This document shows, piece by piece, positions 9,543-17,566 of a stretch of DNA of 64,000 bases; the first letter of the stretch is position 1, and each line of letters opens with the position of its first letter. This DNA is from Vibrio sp. CDRSL-10 TSBA. GTDB lineage: Bacteria > Pseudomonadota > Gammaproteobacteria > Enterobacterales > Vibrionaceae. Location of the stretch: assembly GCA_039696685.1 (NCBI GenBank), contig CP155566.1, forward strand, positions 124,001 through 188,000, given 5' to 3'. Below the pieces are notes generated by a model, which did not search any database, was not told the DNA's origin, and was given only the letters and a program-made list of their open reading frames with translations. The translations under genes and the position numbers were made by a program.

Positions 9543-11511
9543 GTGAATATAGAGACAATAGTTCTACACAATTTTAGAAGCTTTGGACCAGAGGGTCAGA
9601 GTATAGCTGTTGATCCGGATCTAACCACTCTTGTTGGGGCTAATGGCTCCGGAAAAACAGCCTTGATGCAGGCCTTACAGCGCATGTTCGGCATCTCAAA
9701 TGAACAACGGACGATTCGCCGTCAGGATTTTCACATTCCCTCTTCTGAAGAAGATAGCCCCAGTAAGCGGACTCTAACGCTTGAAGCCATTGTCGCCTTT
9801 CCTGAACTGGATGATGAAGACGGAGACCACTCCGTGATACCAGACTTCTTTCACCATATGAGCGTGACTGATGAGGGCGGCAAGCTGAAATGCCGTTTGC
9901 GTTTGGACGCGGAATGGGAAGATGATGGTTCAATAGATGGGTACATTACGAGCCAGTTTCCGCGCGGTTACGACATGGGGTGAGCCAGAAGATGCTGATT
10001 TTCACAATGTGCGCCCAGCGGATCGCTCTCGAATCCAATTGATCTACGTACCAGCCACACGATGCGCAGTTTCCCAGGTATCAGCCTTTCTGAAAGGTCG
10101 GCTTTGGAAAGCTATTAACTGGTCAGAACAAGTTCGGTCATCTTTTACTCAAAAGGCTACAGAGCTGAATGAATCCTTTGAGGGTGAAAATGCGATTAGT
10201 ACCGTGACTGGAAAGCTCACAGACCGTTGGCAGGAGCTGCATTCTGCTGGAACTGATAGTACACCGAAGTTTCGTCCGGTCGACCTACGTTTTGAAGAGT
10301 TTGTTCGTAAGGTAGAGGTACTGCTGCACCCAGATGAAAGTGGTCGCGATCGAAGCATTGATGAGCTAAGTGATGGCCAAAGTTCGTTGTTTCACATAGC
10401 CATGACTTCAGCCACTCTCGATGTTGAAACTGAGATCTTAGCCCAACCAGAGAGTAACGATTTTCTTGGTGCAGACTTGCCCTTGCCCTCATTGACTATA
10501 TTGGCACTTGAGGAGCCGGAGAATAACCTAGCCCCATACTATCTATCTCGAATCATAAGCCAGATCAGCAGCCTAGTGCATGGCTTAAGAGCTCAAGCAG
10601 TACTATCTAGTCATTCGCCGAGCATTCTCGCCAGGATCCAACCAACGCAAGTAAGGCACTTCAGGCTAGCAACAGAATCAAACACCACTGTTGTTCGTCA
10701 ACTGACTTTACCCGATGAAGAGAATGAAGCTGCAAAGTACATCCAGCAAGCGGTGAGAGCCTATCCAGAGTTGTATTTCGCTAAGGTCGTGGTTCTCGGG
10801 GAGGGGGCTTCCGAGGAGGTAATTCTTCCCGCTATATCAGAAGCGATGGGAATACCAATTGATAAGTCTTTTGTCGCCATGGTTCCATTAGGGGGCCGAC
10901 ATGTAAACCACATGTGGCGTTTGCTAACAGATTTACAGATCCCCTTTATCACATTACTCGATCTTGATTGGGGGCGGCACGGCGGTGGCTGGGGAAGGAT
11001 TAAGAACGCAGTCGCCAAGTTAATAGAATATGGAATACCGGCTGAAAGTATTTTTACTCATGGAGTGCATGCTGACGGGGTATCTGTAAATCTGGCTGAG
11101 TTTGATACCTTCAGGCGTGATGATTATGAATTTATGAGTCGTTGGGTTAGCTATCTTCGTCAACCCCGTTTTAACGTATACTTCTCCAGCCCATTAGACA
11201 TTGATTATTCGATGCTAAAAGCATTTCCCGAACAATATCGGATTGCACCCGACGAAAGCTCTACCGGTCCATCTAGTCGTGGGGAGCCTGGTGATGCCGT
11301 CATGGGCGACGAGGGAAACCCTGAATTTTATGCTGACGACCTACTTAATCTGCGCTGGTACAGATACCTGTTCTTAGGAAGAGGTAAGCCTAGCACGCAC
11401 ATCCGAGTGCTTGGATCTATTCCGCCAGAACAGTTGGCCCAGAAACGCGCCAGAAGAACTGCGAGCGTTAGTTCAGTCTATTCACGCAGCTCTTCAAAGC
11501 TAGGGGGCTAG
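9543..11511 (+). CDS. gajA: GajA-like OLD-family ATP-dependent endonuclease (one apparent frame error)
   Basis: About 655 residues after frame repair. The N-terminal ABC-type ATPase has Walker A GANGSGKTA (~residue 32), an SDGQSSLFH signature (~275), Walker B LALEEPENNL (~320) and an H-loop SSHSP. The C-terminal TOPRIM domain has the GEGASEE glutamate (~417) and the DLDWGRHGGG aspartates (~472). An OLD nuclease directly followed by a UvrD-like helicase is the layout of Gabija, in which GajA nicks DNA and acts as a complex with GajB. The start is GTG with a GGAGAGGG element upstream. The frame break at 9956-9960 (GTTTC) is repaired by removing one T, giving ...SQFRAVTTWGEPEDADF. Longer than the Bacillus GajA, so a class-2 OLD variant is possible. 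Confidence 0.75.
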
Positions 11512-13408
11512 GTGAAGTTTATTCAACCCGATCATTGGCAGCCCAAAGGGATCGACGAGCTTGAGCCAAATGCTTGGCAAGCACTATGGCGACGAGAGTC
11601 CACAAGCGTTATCGCTGGCCCAGGTGCAGGAAAGACAGAGTTTTTAGCGCAAAAAGCTGCATATTTGCTTGAGACTGGCCTATGTCCACCAAACCAAAAA
11701 ATTCTAGCCATTTCATTTAAGACCGATGCTGCAAAAAATCTCGCAGATAGGGTGGAAGAACGGTGTCCAGAAGAGCTAGGTAGTCGATTTGTTTCGATGA
11801 CCTTCGACGCTTTTTCTAAAAATATAGTTGACCGTTTTCGTATGGCGTTGCCACCACAGTGGAGACCAACAAAACCATATGATGTCACTTTTGCAACTCG
11901 CCAGCAGATAACCCGTTTTTTAGGTCGAGAGCGGCAAAAAAATAGTCATATCTCTGGATTGTTGAATGCTATAGCCAGAATAAACCCAATAACTTTTGAG
12001 TCTACATTTGTTGGCTCAAGGAGACTTGGTCTAGCTTCGAACGACATAGGGGAACGGACTCTTTATGATAATTGGTTAGCCGAACAAGTAAGTTGCGGAG
12101 ATGAAGAGCCATCACAGCTGACATTTATGACAATAAATCGGCTGGCTGAATATATAATTCGTACCAATGTCCATGTGCGACGAGCTCTGAGAGCAACGTA
12201 TCCATATGTCTTTGTGGATGAATTCCAAGATACGACTTATGGTCAGTATGATTTCCTGTTGTCAGCCTTCGGTTATAGTGAAACAACGGTAACGGTAGTG
12301 GGGGATTATAAGCAGAGGATCATGGGTTGGGCCGGAGCCCGAGGTGATGCGTTTCATCAGTTTGAGGCCGATTTTTCGGCACAACGATATCCGCTGTTGC
12401 TTAATCACCGCTCTTCTCCAGAACTGGTCAGGATACAACATGTTATTGCACAAGCTATTGACCATGAGGCGAGAGAGGTTCAAACAAGTAACTACAGTCA
12501 GGTATCTGGTGATGCTGCTTGGATTTGTTTTAGCTGTAACGTAGATCAAGAGGCCAGTTACTTGGCGCAGTGGATTGCGAATGACATGCGAAGCAGGTCA
12601 TTGAACCCAAGGGACTATTCCGTTTCTGGTGCGCCAAAGACCTGAGGATTACGAAGAGCAGCTATCTTCGTATTTAACTCAGTACGGGCTTAGCTTGCGA
12701 AATGAAAGTGTGAAAATAGGTAAAACTACTCTTCAGGATTTACTTGCTGAGGAGTTGACTATTTTGTTCTCTAATCTTCTAAGGCTAGGACTTGGGCATC
12801 GAAATGCGCAAGTTTGGAATCAGTTATCAGCAGATGTACAGCTGCTTCGTAACACAACCCAAGAAGATGAAAAAGCACTGAGACAGGTTGAACGCCGGTT
12901 AGCATTATTTATTTCTGAACTCAAGGAGTTGATGCGACAATCGTTTACACCAGACAATGCTCGCCTCGTTTTTGAAAGAATTATTGCCTTTATTGATTTG
13001 AATGATCTTCGGAAAACATTTGCTCGTTACGCTACTGGTGATCTACTTGAAATAAACCTGGCAGCACTTGAAGAGTTTTTTACAAACTGTGTTGATACCC
13101 AGAGTTGCTGGGGAAATTTCCTGGAAGAATTTGAAGGTACAAATCAGATTCCGCTAATGACAATTCATAAAAGCAAGGGGCTGGAATTCGATACAACTAT
13201 TTTCATGGGGATCGATGATAATGCTTGGTGGTCCTATCGACCTGGCGATTCCGAAGGGTTATCGACATTTTTTGTTGCACTGTCTCGTGCGAAACAAAGG
13301 GCGATATTTTCCTATTGTCAGCAAAGAGGACAAAGAATCAAGGTCGCAGATTTTTATGCGTTGCTGACGACTGCTGGTGTACAGGAGTATGTGATCCCAC
13401 CTAGCTAA
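11512..13408 (+). CDS. gajB: GajB-like UvrD/Rep superfamily 1 helicase (one apparent frame error)
   Basis: About 631 residues after frame repair. Motif I is GPGAGKTEF (~residue 37), motif Ia-like AISFKTDAAKNL follows, motif II is VFVDEFQDTTYGQ (~234), motif III VVGDYKQRI with MGWAGA, motif V TIHKSKGLEFD (~548) and motif VI ALSRAKQRAIFSY. It starts with GTG immediately after the gajA stop, so the pair is translationally coupled. In Gabija this protein senses DNA termini and activates GajA. The frame breaks at 12622-12626 (GTTTC); removing one T gives DYSVLVRQRPEDYEEQL, a normal UvrD segment. It is longer than the best-known GajB, so the name is given with some reserve. Confidence 0.72.
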
Positions 13409-13424
13409 TTATTTTTTGCTAAGG

Positions 13425-13460
13425 TATCCAAATGCGACCGTATGGTCGCCTTTGGATATC
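13425..13460 (+). terminator. Long hairpin after gajB
   Basis: Arms of about 14 bases (ATCCAAATGCGACC / GGTCGCCTTTGGAT, one mismatch) with a GTAT loop lie 17 bases after the gajB stop. A clean T run does not follow directly, so it may be a terminator or an mRNA-stabilising hairpin. Confidence 0.55.
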
Positions 13461-13544
13461 TTGTTTGTATGATACAAAGTCCGCGTAATCCAAAGAGCAT
13501 CAAACGTTAGCTTTCTGATTTTTTGGGCTGAAAGCCCCTTCAGG

Positions 13545-13564
13545 GACTTTCACATGTGAAAGTC
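13545..13564. promoter_or_regulatory. 20-bp perfect palindrome, second CACATG site
   Basis: A perfect 20-bp palindrome sharing the 16-base core CTTTCACATGTGAAAG with the site at 4954-4979. The two sites flank the defence block and lie upstream of the two oppositely oriented non-defence operons (DUF927 operon and MobI-like operon). That suggests one regulator controlling element mobility genes. Confidence 0.6.
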
Positions 13565-13593
13565 AGAAGCGCTATAGAAAACTTGCAGACAAA

Positions 13594-13770
13594 GCCCCAC
13601 ATAATTATGGAAATTGCCAGTCGGTGTTCCATCCGCTTTGGATTTTATTTCCTAGGTCCCACATAACTTTGGAAATAACAGCTAGCTGCCCCAGTGCGTT
13701 GCGATTACTTTTGGAGAAAGCTGTCGTCAAGGCCCCACATTAGATAGTTAATTGGAAAGTGATTGGCTAG
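13594..13770. repeat. Imperfect direct repeats GCCCCACATAA...TGGAAA
   Basis: Two clear 21-bp units lie at 13594-13614 and 13656-13676 (18 of 21 positions identical; shared CCCACATAA and TGGAAAT). A split unit spans 13688-13720 (GCCCCA then ATTACTTTTGGAGAAA) and a partial one 13732-13759 (GCCCCACAT then AATTGGAAA). CTAGGTCCC also recurs at 13652 and 13768. Spacing is irregular (about 62 and 76 bases from the second clear unit to the previous and next full starts). They may be binding sites for a transfer or replication protein. Confidence 0.55.
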
Positions 13771-13931
13771 GTCCCGGTGAGGATATGCTATCGACGCGCC
13801 GCATTATTACTGGGGCAATGAAAGCAAAAAAACTCTCAAACTGTCCTGATTGGGCATTTTCGCAGTGTAATCAAATTAGTAAGCCTCGATAGACTGTAAC
13901 CCTTAGCGGTCGTAAAAAAGGAGGCTTAATT

Positions 13932-14519
13932 ATGCAAGACTACTCAAAGTTAGATCAGCTGGCGTCTAATTGGCACCAGTTAGCCCACTATCGTGAGGAG
14001 TTTAATGAATCAGAGTATTTTGAAAAAGCTCTGGCCCAATCGGAGTTACTCCTCGAAGAAATAACTAAAATCACACATCAAGAGCCATTTCGGCTCGAAT
14101 TCATGGCTAGTTGCTTCGCTAATAATTTTTGGCGTTTCAATCGACATCATCGCTCACCTGAAACTTCAGAAGTGCCGGGTAGATTTGGGTGTCGTGTGAG
14201 AGTCAAAGACAATAAATTTGAAGCTTCATGGTACATCAATGTTTTCCTCGATGAAGAAGATATGAAACGCCGAAAAATTAAACACCAAAAAGTTAGGTCA
14301 GTACATATTCAGAAAGGATCTGGCAGCCGTTATCGTTCGAGCTCTTTCTCCAAAGCCCAAGGGTGGGAAAAGGTTCAGATTGATTATTGTGAAGATGCTT
14401 TTCAGCTACTTCGGGAAATCCGGCATGAGATGGATAACATCAGAAAAAAAGTTGAAATGTGTCAGCGTCGTTTTATCAAGCTGCGAGCTCACTTTGAGTT
14501 GATGGAGGAACCCAAATGA
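13932..14519 (+). CDS. MobI-like mobilization protein candidate
   Basis: A 195-residue protein with no signal peptide and helical ends. The middle and C-terminal part has the order of features I associate with MobI proteins of SXT/R391 and IncC elements: a Trp/Tyr-rich strand region (FEASWYINVF), a basic linker, then HIQKGSGSRY, SSFSKAQGWEKVQI and a C-terminal helix (FQLLREIRHEMDNIRKKV). MobI assists transfer at oriT. The assignment is from remembered family pattern, not a search. AAGGAGG lies 8 bases before the ATG. It overlaps the next gene by 4 bases (ATGA). Confidence 0.45.
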   Translation: MQDYSKLDQLASNWHQLAHYREEFNESEYFEKALAQSELLLEEITKITHQEPFRLEFMASCFANNFWRFNRHHRSPETSEVPGRFGCRVRVKDNKFEASWYINVFLDEEDMKRRKIKHQKVRSVHIQKGSGSRYRSSSFSKAQGWEKVQIDYCEDAFQLLREIRHEMDNIRKKVEMCQRRFIKLRAHFELMEEPK

Positions 14520-15046
14520 GTTTGGAAGAACCACTAGTTGGTATTTTTGATAGAGATATCCAAGTTGATTTAACTAATCTGACGATCAATATCTATGATT
14601 CTGGATTGTTATCTGCGTACATTTCAAAGATGAAAGATGAGTTAATCGCACAGCGACGTGATTTAAAACGCTCAGCTTTCGCTCTGGAAGAGTCATTCAA
14701 CAAGTACAGGGAGAAATTAAAGAAAGAGCACACCGGACAGGAACCTTTTCGGTTTGTCTTTACCGTGTATATCGAGGATAACCTACCTAACTTTCAATGG
14801 TTTAAAGTTATAGTTTTTAACAGGGACAAACCAGCAAAGCTAGAAATGTTAACAGGGAGCATTCTGAAACACAAAAGAATGAGTAACGTCGCTGATTGGG
14901 AGCGGCAAATGTATTACCACATATGCCTACAAATAGAGGAAATGAAAGTGCGTTCAGACTTTATTTCAGACTTTGAGAAGAAGCTATTACAGCTTGTAGC
15001 TCCTGTAGATAAGATTGAAATGTTCGTTCGAAACAAAGTTAATTAA
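14516..15046 (+). CDS. Second MobI-like or coiled-coil protein
   Basis: A 176-residue protein, translationally coupled to the preceding gene by an ATGA overlap. Residues ~30-75 are a charged helix likely to form a coiled coil. Then come strands with NFQWFKVIVFNRD, and a C-terminal part with ILKHKRMSNVADWERQMYYHICLQIEEMK. The sequence order (aromatic strand, Lys-rich segment, D/GWE followed by a long helix) parallels the upstream protein, so the two may be diverged paralogues. No firm family recognised. Confidence 0.5.
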   Translation: MSLEEPLVGIFDRDIQVDLTNLTINIYDSGLLSAYISKMKDELIAQRRDLKRSAFALEESFNKYREKLKKEHTGQEPFRFVFTVYIEDNLPNFQWFKVIVFNRDKPAKLEMLTGSILKHKRMSNVADWERQMYYHICLQIEEMKVRSDFISDFEKKLLQLVAPVDKIEMFVRNKVN

Positions 15047-15072
15047 ATCATAATCTTGGTTGATATTTTATT

Positions 15073-15106
15073 AAGCCTTGCCAGACTTGTTGGTAAGGCT
15101 TTTTTG
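15073..15106 (+). terminator. Terminator after the MobI-like pair
   Basis: An 11-bp stem (AAGCCTTGCCA/TGGTAAGGCTT, one G-T pair) with a 7-base loop runs into a T tract, 27 bases after the stop codon. Confidence 0.88.
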
Positions 15107-15178
15107 TTGCTTTCAGCTTGGGGGTTGCATTTTAAAATTCGATGATACGCTGGTAGTAAAAAGGAGGATATGCCAGTG

Positions 15179-15889
15179 ATGAAGTTAAAAGTTCAGTCAG
15201 TATCTGCCAGCCATAACGCAGTCAGCGTTGCTTGGTTCGTTGGGTTGTCGAGATATGGGATAGTTGATGTTGGAATTGGGCGTTTTGAGAGCCGTATAGC
15301 AGTTGCAGAGCTTACTGTAGCGCGCTACTTGCTGTGGGACTGTAAAATATTCGGGCATCGCCCAGGTAGCGGTAAAGGTGTCGAACTAGGTTTACCGTAC
15401 ACGACTCTTCATTCTCTTAGTCTGAACTCTTGCGTTGAGTTGCAGCGAGCTAGTCAGTATTTGAAGACGTGGCTGAATGGTGTGCAACTCAATCCTGAAG
15501 AAATTGTCGGTGTTGCTGCTTCTACTGACCAGATACCAGTGATCCAGCCATATCGATTACCTCAACCCGTGTTTGATTCTCCAGTATTGGGGCCTGTTGC
15601 AATCAGTCGCCATGCAATACAGCGTTACCAAGAGCGCTTTCGTCACGGGTATACGAAGTCTCCCTGGTTGAGCCTGCAACGTCAGCTTTGTAACCCCGAA
15701 CTTCGCCAAGCGAGACTCTCAGCTCGTACACGATTTCAGAAACTGCTGAAGCACGGAGACGATGGTAGCCAAGTTTGGCACCACCCGACGGGAGATCTAT
15801 ATTTCTTGCTAGTGCCACAGGAGACTCACTGGCTGGTCGTCACTATTTTTTCCCAGTTGAGTCGATCTATGGCTGAGGAGGTAGCATGA
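15179..15889 (+). CDS. Island protein of unknown function, RelE/DUF4258-like C-terminus possible
   Basis: About 236 residues, no membrane segment. I do not recognise the N-terminal half (residues ~1-125). The C-terminal half begins AISRHAIQRYQERF and ends with HHPTGDLYFLLVPQETHWLVVTIF, an order of His/Arg helix followed by strands loosely like small RelE/DUF4258 nuclease-type domains; this is weak. The start is chosen at ATG 15179 because AAGGAGG (15161-15167) would sit too close to ATG 15170 and fits GTG 15176 or ATG 15179. It overlaps the next gene by 4 bases (ATGA), forming a three-gene set up to 16597. Confidence 0.6.
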   Translation: MKLKVQSVSASHNAVSVAWFVGLSRYGIVDVGIGRFESRIAVAELTVARYLLWDCKIFGHRPGSGKGVELGLPYTTLHSLSLNSCVELQRASQYLKTWLNGVQLNPEEIVGVAASTDQIPVIQPYRLPQPVFDSPVLGPVAISRHAIQRYQERFRHGYTKSPWLSLQRQLCNPELRQARLSARTRFQKLLKHGDDGSQVWHHPTGDLYFLLVPQETHWLVVTIFSQLSRSMAEEVA

Positions 15890-16462
15890 TTCTTAAGATG
15901 CATACCGTTTCTGCTGAAGTGTCTGTAAGGCATCCTGGCAGCGCTAGTATTGAACCCCATGCTTTCACAGAAAAAGACGCGAAGACAACAGTTCACCGTG
16001 ATTGGTTCTGGCCGCTAAAAGCCATGGTGAAATTAGTTCTTTTTTTAGTGCTGTTGTTTACTTTGCCCAGCCCAATTTCATTTTTGACTGTTTTGTTCAC
16101 TGCATCTTATTACGTGAACAAGCTACATCGACGTTATGGCAGGTCAAGAAGGGGGCGAAGGTTTCGCTGGACATGGACAAATGTCGATGCGAGATGGTTC
16201 GTTATCTGGGTTATCAAGTTCAGGAGTATACCGAGCTGGATTGGTCAGTGCAGCGAGTGCAGAATTGATGTCTGATATCGCAGATTCCAGTTCTGATTCG
16301 AGCCCATCATTTTGGTGTGGTTATATCAATCCAGCAAGCGGTCTTCCCATGGTGGAAAACTCCTGCATTGATATCGGCGGCAATGTGTTTGGGGATGACA
16401 GCATGACTAGCATTGATACTGGTTTTGACTGTGGTGGTATTAGCTGCGATCCCTTTGATTGA
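15886..16462 (+). CDS. Membrane protein with acidic Cys-containing tail (one apparent frame error)
   Basis: About 191 residues after repair. Residues ~44-80 hold two close hydrophobic segments (MVKLVLFLVLLFTL and a second ending in SYYVNKL), then a basic patch (HRRYGRSRRGRRF). The C-terminal ~100 residues are soluble, Ser/Asp-rich, with the pieces INPASGLPMVENSCIDIGGNVFG and four Cys. Similar NP-x-GLPM / IDIGGN-x-FG tails occur in small proteins of plasmids and integrative elements; their role is unknown to me. The frame breaks at 16161-16165 (GTTTC): removal of one T fuses the membrane part to the tail. The ATGA overlap with the upstream gene shows coupling. Confidence 0.6.
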
Positions 16463-16480
16463 ACGATTTAAGGAGGTTGT

Positions 16481-16597
16481 ATGGATTTGCTTTGGTATTG
16501 GCTCGCGGGGCTGATGTTGACAATAGCTGCTGTTGGATGTGTCTACTGGTATGCCGCATATCAGGCAAAGCGGGGTGGGAGGAACAAGGAGGGGTAG
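16481..16597 (+). CDS. 38-residue single-pass membrane protein
   Basis: A very short gene with a near-ideal ribosome-binding site (AAGGAGG, 4 bases before ATG), 18 bases after the previous stop. The peptide has one hydrophobic segment (MDLLWYWLAGLMLTIAAVG, continuing to ~residue 27) and a basic tail (AKRGGRNKEG), so N-out/C-in or positive-inside insertion is expected. It is probably an accessory partner of the upstream membrane protein. The function is unknown. Confidence 0.6.
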   Translation: MDLLWYWLAGLMLTIAAVGCVYWYAAYQAKRGGRNKEG

Positions 16598-16636
16598 TTT
16601 TCTAGATTTCCCACGTTTCCCAATTTCCCTATGAAT

Positions 16637-16966
16637 TTAGGATTTACTTGAGGTGTGTGGCTGGTTGCTAGCTAACTTTTGAATTAGTGTACTTTTTTCT
16701 TCTTCTGAGAGATTTTCTATAAGGCATAGAAGTTCAGCTGTCTTTGATGAATCACAGAAAAAGAACGCAATGGGTACGTTTAGTTCTTCTGCCATTTTTC
16801 TTAACGTGTTGATATCAGGCGTATGGCGGCCTTTCTCATAATGGTTCATGCGTCCACTCGCCACGCTTGGGTCCATACCAATACGAATACCGAGCGTTTT
16901 TTGGCTGATGCCTGCTCGCGTTCTTGCCTCTTTAAGGCGTGTTGGTAGGGGGCTTGGGGTTGGCAA
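16637..16966 (-). CDS. XRE-family transcriptional repressor
   Basis: A 109-residue protein with an N-terminal Cro/C1-type HTH (residues ~10-65: LPTRLKEARTRAGISQKTLG, then NHYEKGRHTPDINTLRKMAEEL and LNVPIAFFF) and a short C-terminal helical tail. It is transcribed divergently from the Rap1a-like gene, with two 17-bp palindromes between them that are the likely operators, giving autoregulation and control of the divergent gene. Confidence 0.85.
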   Translation of the reverse strand: MPTPSPLPTRLKEARTRAGISQKTLGIRIGMDPSVASGRMNHYEKGRHTPDINTLRKMAEELNVPIAFFFCDSSKTAELLCLIENLSEEEKSTLIQKLASNQPHTSSKS

Positions 16967-16992
16967 ATCACATTCATCGATAATCTCTAGAT

Positions 16993-17043
16993 ACTTAGAT
17001 CTTCTAAGTTTTTTATGATTCTGTATACTTAGGATATCTAAGT
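16993..17043. promoter_or_regulatory. Double operator ACTTAG-N5-CTAAGT
   Basis: Two perfect-arm palindromes of the form ACTTAG-N5-CTAAGT lie at 16993-17009 and 17027-17043, centres 34 bases apart (about three helical turns), between the XRE gene and the gene at 17078. The second overlaps a TATACT -10-like box (17024-17029). This is a classical arrangement for a C1-type dimeric repressor. Confidence 0.78.
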
Positions 17044-17077
17044 TTTGTGGTTGATGGAATAGTCATGGAGAGCAAAA

Positions 17078-17566
17078 ATGCCTAGTAAGTTTGCACTTAA
17101 AAGAGAAACGAGAAGTGGTGTACCGTTGAAAGTCCTCAGTGTATGTTTATCGGTAGGTTTATCTGCCCAAGCATATGCTGTGCCTAGTTATGAGCTCACA
17201 TATGGTGACTGGAAGCAGATGTGTGGTCAGCCTAACCAAGCGTGCAACTTTTTCCTAAAAGGTTTTTTGCAATCAGCTTCTTTTTGGACTCAGTGGGTTG
17301 AAGATGCGGCGTTACTTCGCCCTGATCTTAAAAGAGCAAATGATGTCGTGCGTTGGGTCAGTATGCCTCAAGATAATGGTCAGCTTTGCTTACCAAGAAA
17401 CATTCAGTTTGAATCAATAAGATCTAATGTCGATCGATCTCTTGAGCTGTTGTATCGAGAACAGTCAGATTTTACTCCAGGGCCCAGTACATTGCTGACA
17501 GGGCCTGGTTTAAGGGTAAATTTGTATGATGCATTTAAGAATGCGTACCCTTGTCAATCACAGTAA
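17078..17566 (+). CDS. Secreted Rap1a/Tai-like (immunity-type) protein
   Basis: A 162-residue protein with a signal peptide (basic N-terminus, hydrophobic core VLSVCLSVGLSAQAYA, cleavage near AYA-VP), so periplasmic. The mature part has Cys at MCGQ, ACNFFLKGF, QLCLPRNI and the end AYPCQSQ. The spacing C...C-x-x-x-x-x-G, C-x-P, then an AF-x-x-AYPC end resembles the Rap1a/Tai family of periplasmic immunity proteins against type VI amidase effectors. No cognate effector is in the island. Under control of the divergent XRE gene. Its 3' end overlaps the integrase gene end by 9 bases (convergent). Confidence 0.5.
   Translation: MPSKFALKRETRSGVPLKVLSVCLSVGLSAQAYAVPSYELTYGDWKQMCGQPNQACNFFLKGFLQSASFWTQWVEDAALLRPDLKRANDVVRWVSMPQDNGQLCLPRNIQFESIRSNVDRSLELLYREQSDFTPGPSTLLTGPGLRVNLYDAFKNAYPCQSQ

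Larger units (their letters stand above)
13461..13931. other. Repeat-rich non-coding region upstream of the MobI-like genes (candidate transfer origin)
   Basis: No ORF is supported. The region holds a CACATG palindrome (13545-13564), several GCCCCACATAA-type repeats (13594-13770), a GGGCTGAAAGCCC inverted repeat (~13524-13536), and a strong ribosome-binding site at its end. In SXT/R391 and IncC elements the origin of transfer lies in the non-coding stretch upstream of mobI. By that analogy this segment is the best oriT candidate in the island. No nick site can be named from sequence alone. Confidence 0.4.

Noticed and set aside
13594..13770. CRISPR array
   Set aside because: The repeats are imperfect, irregularly spaced and few, and no cas gene is present.
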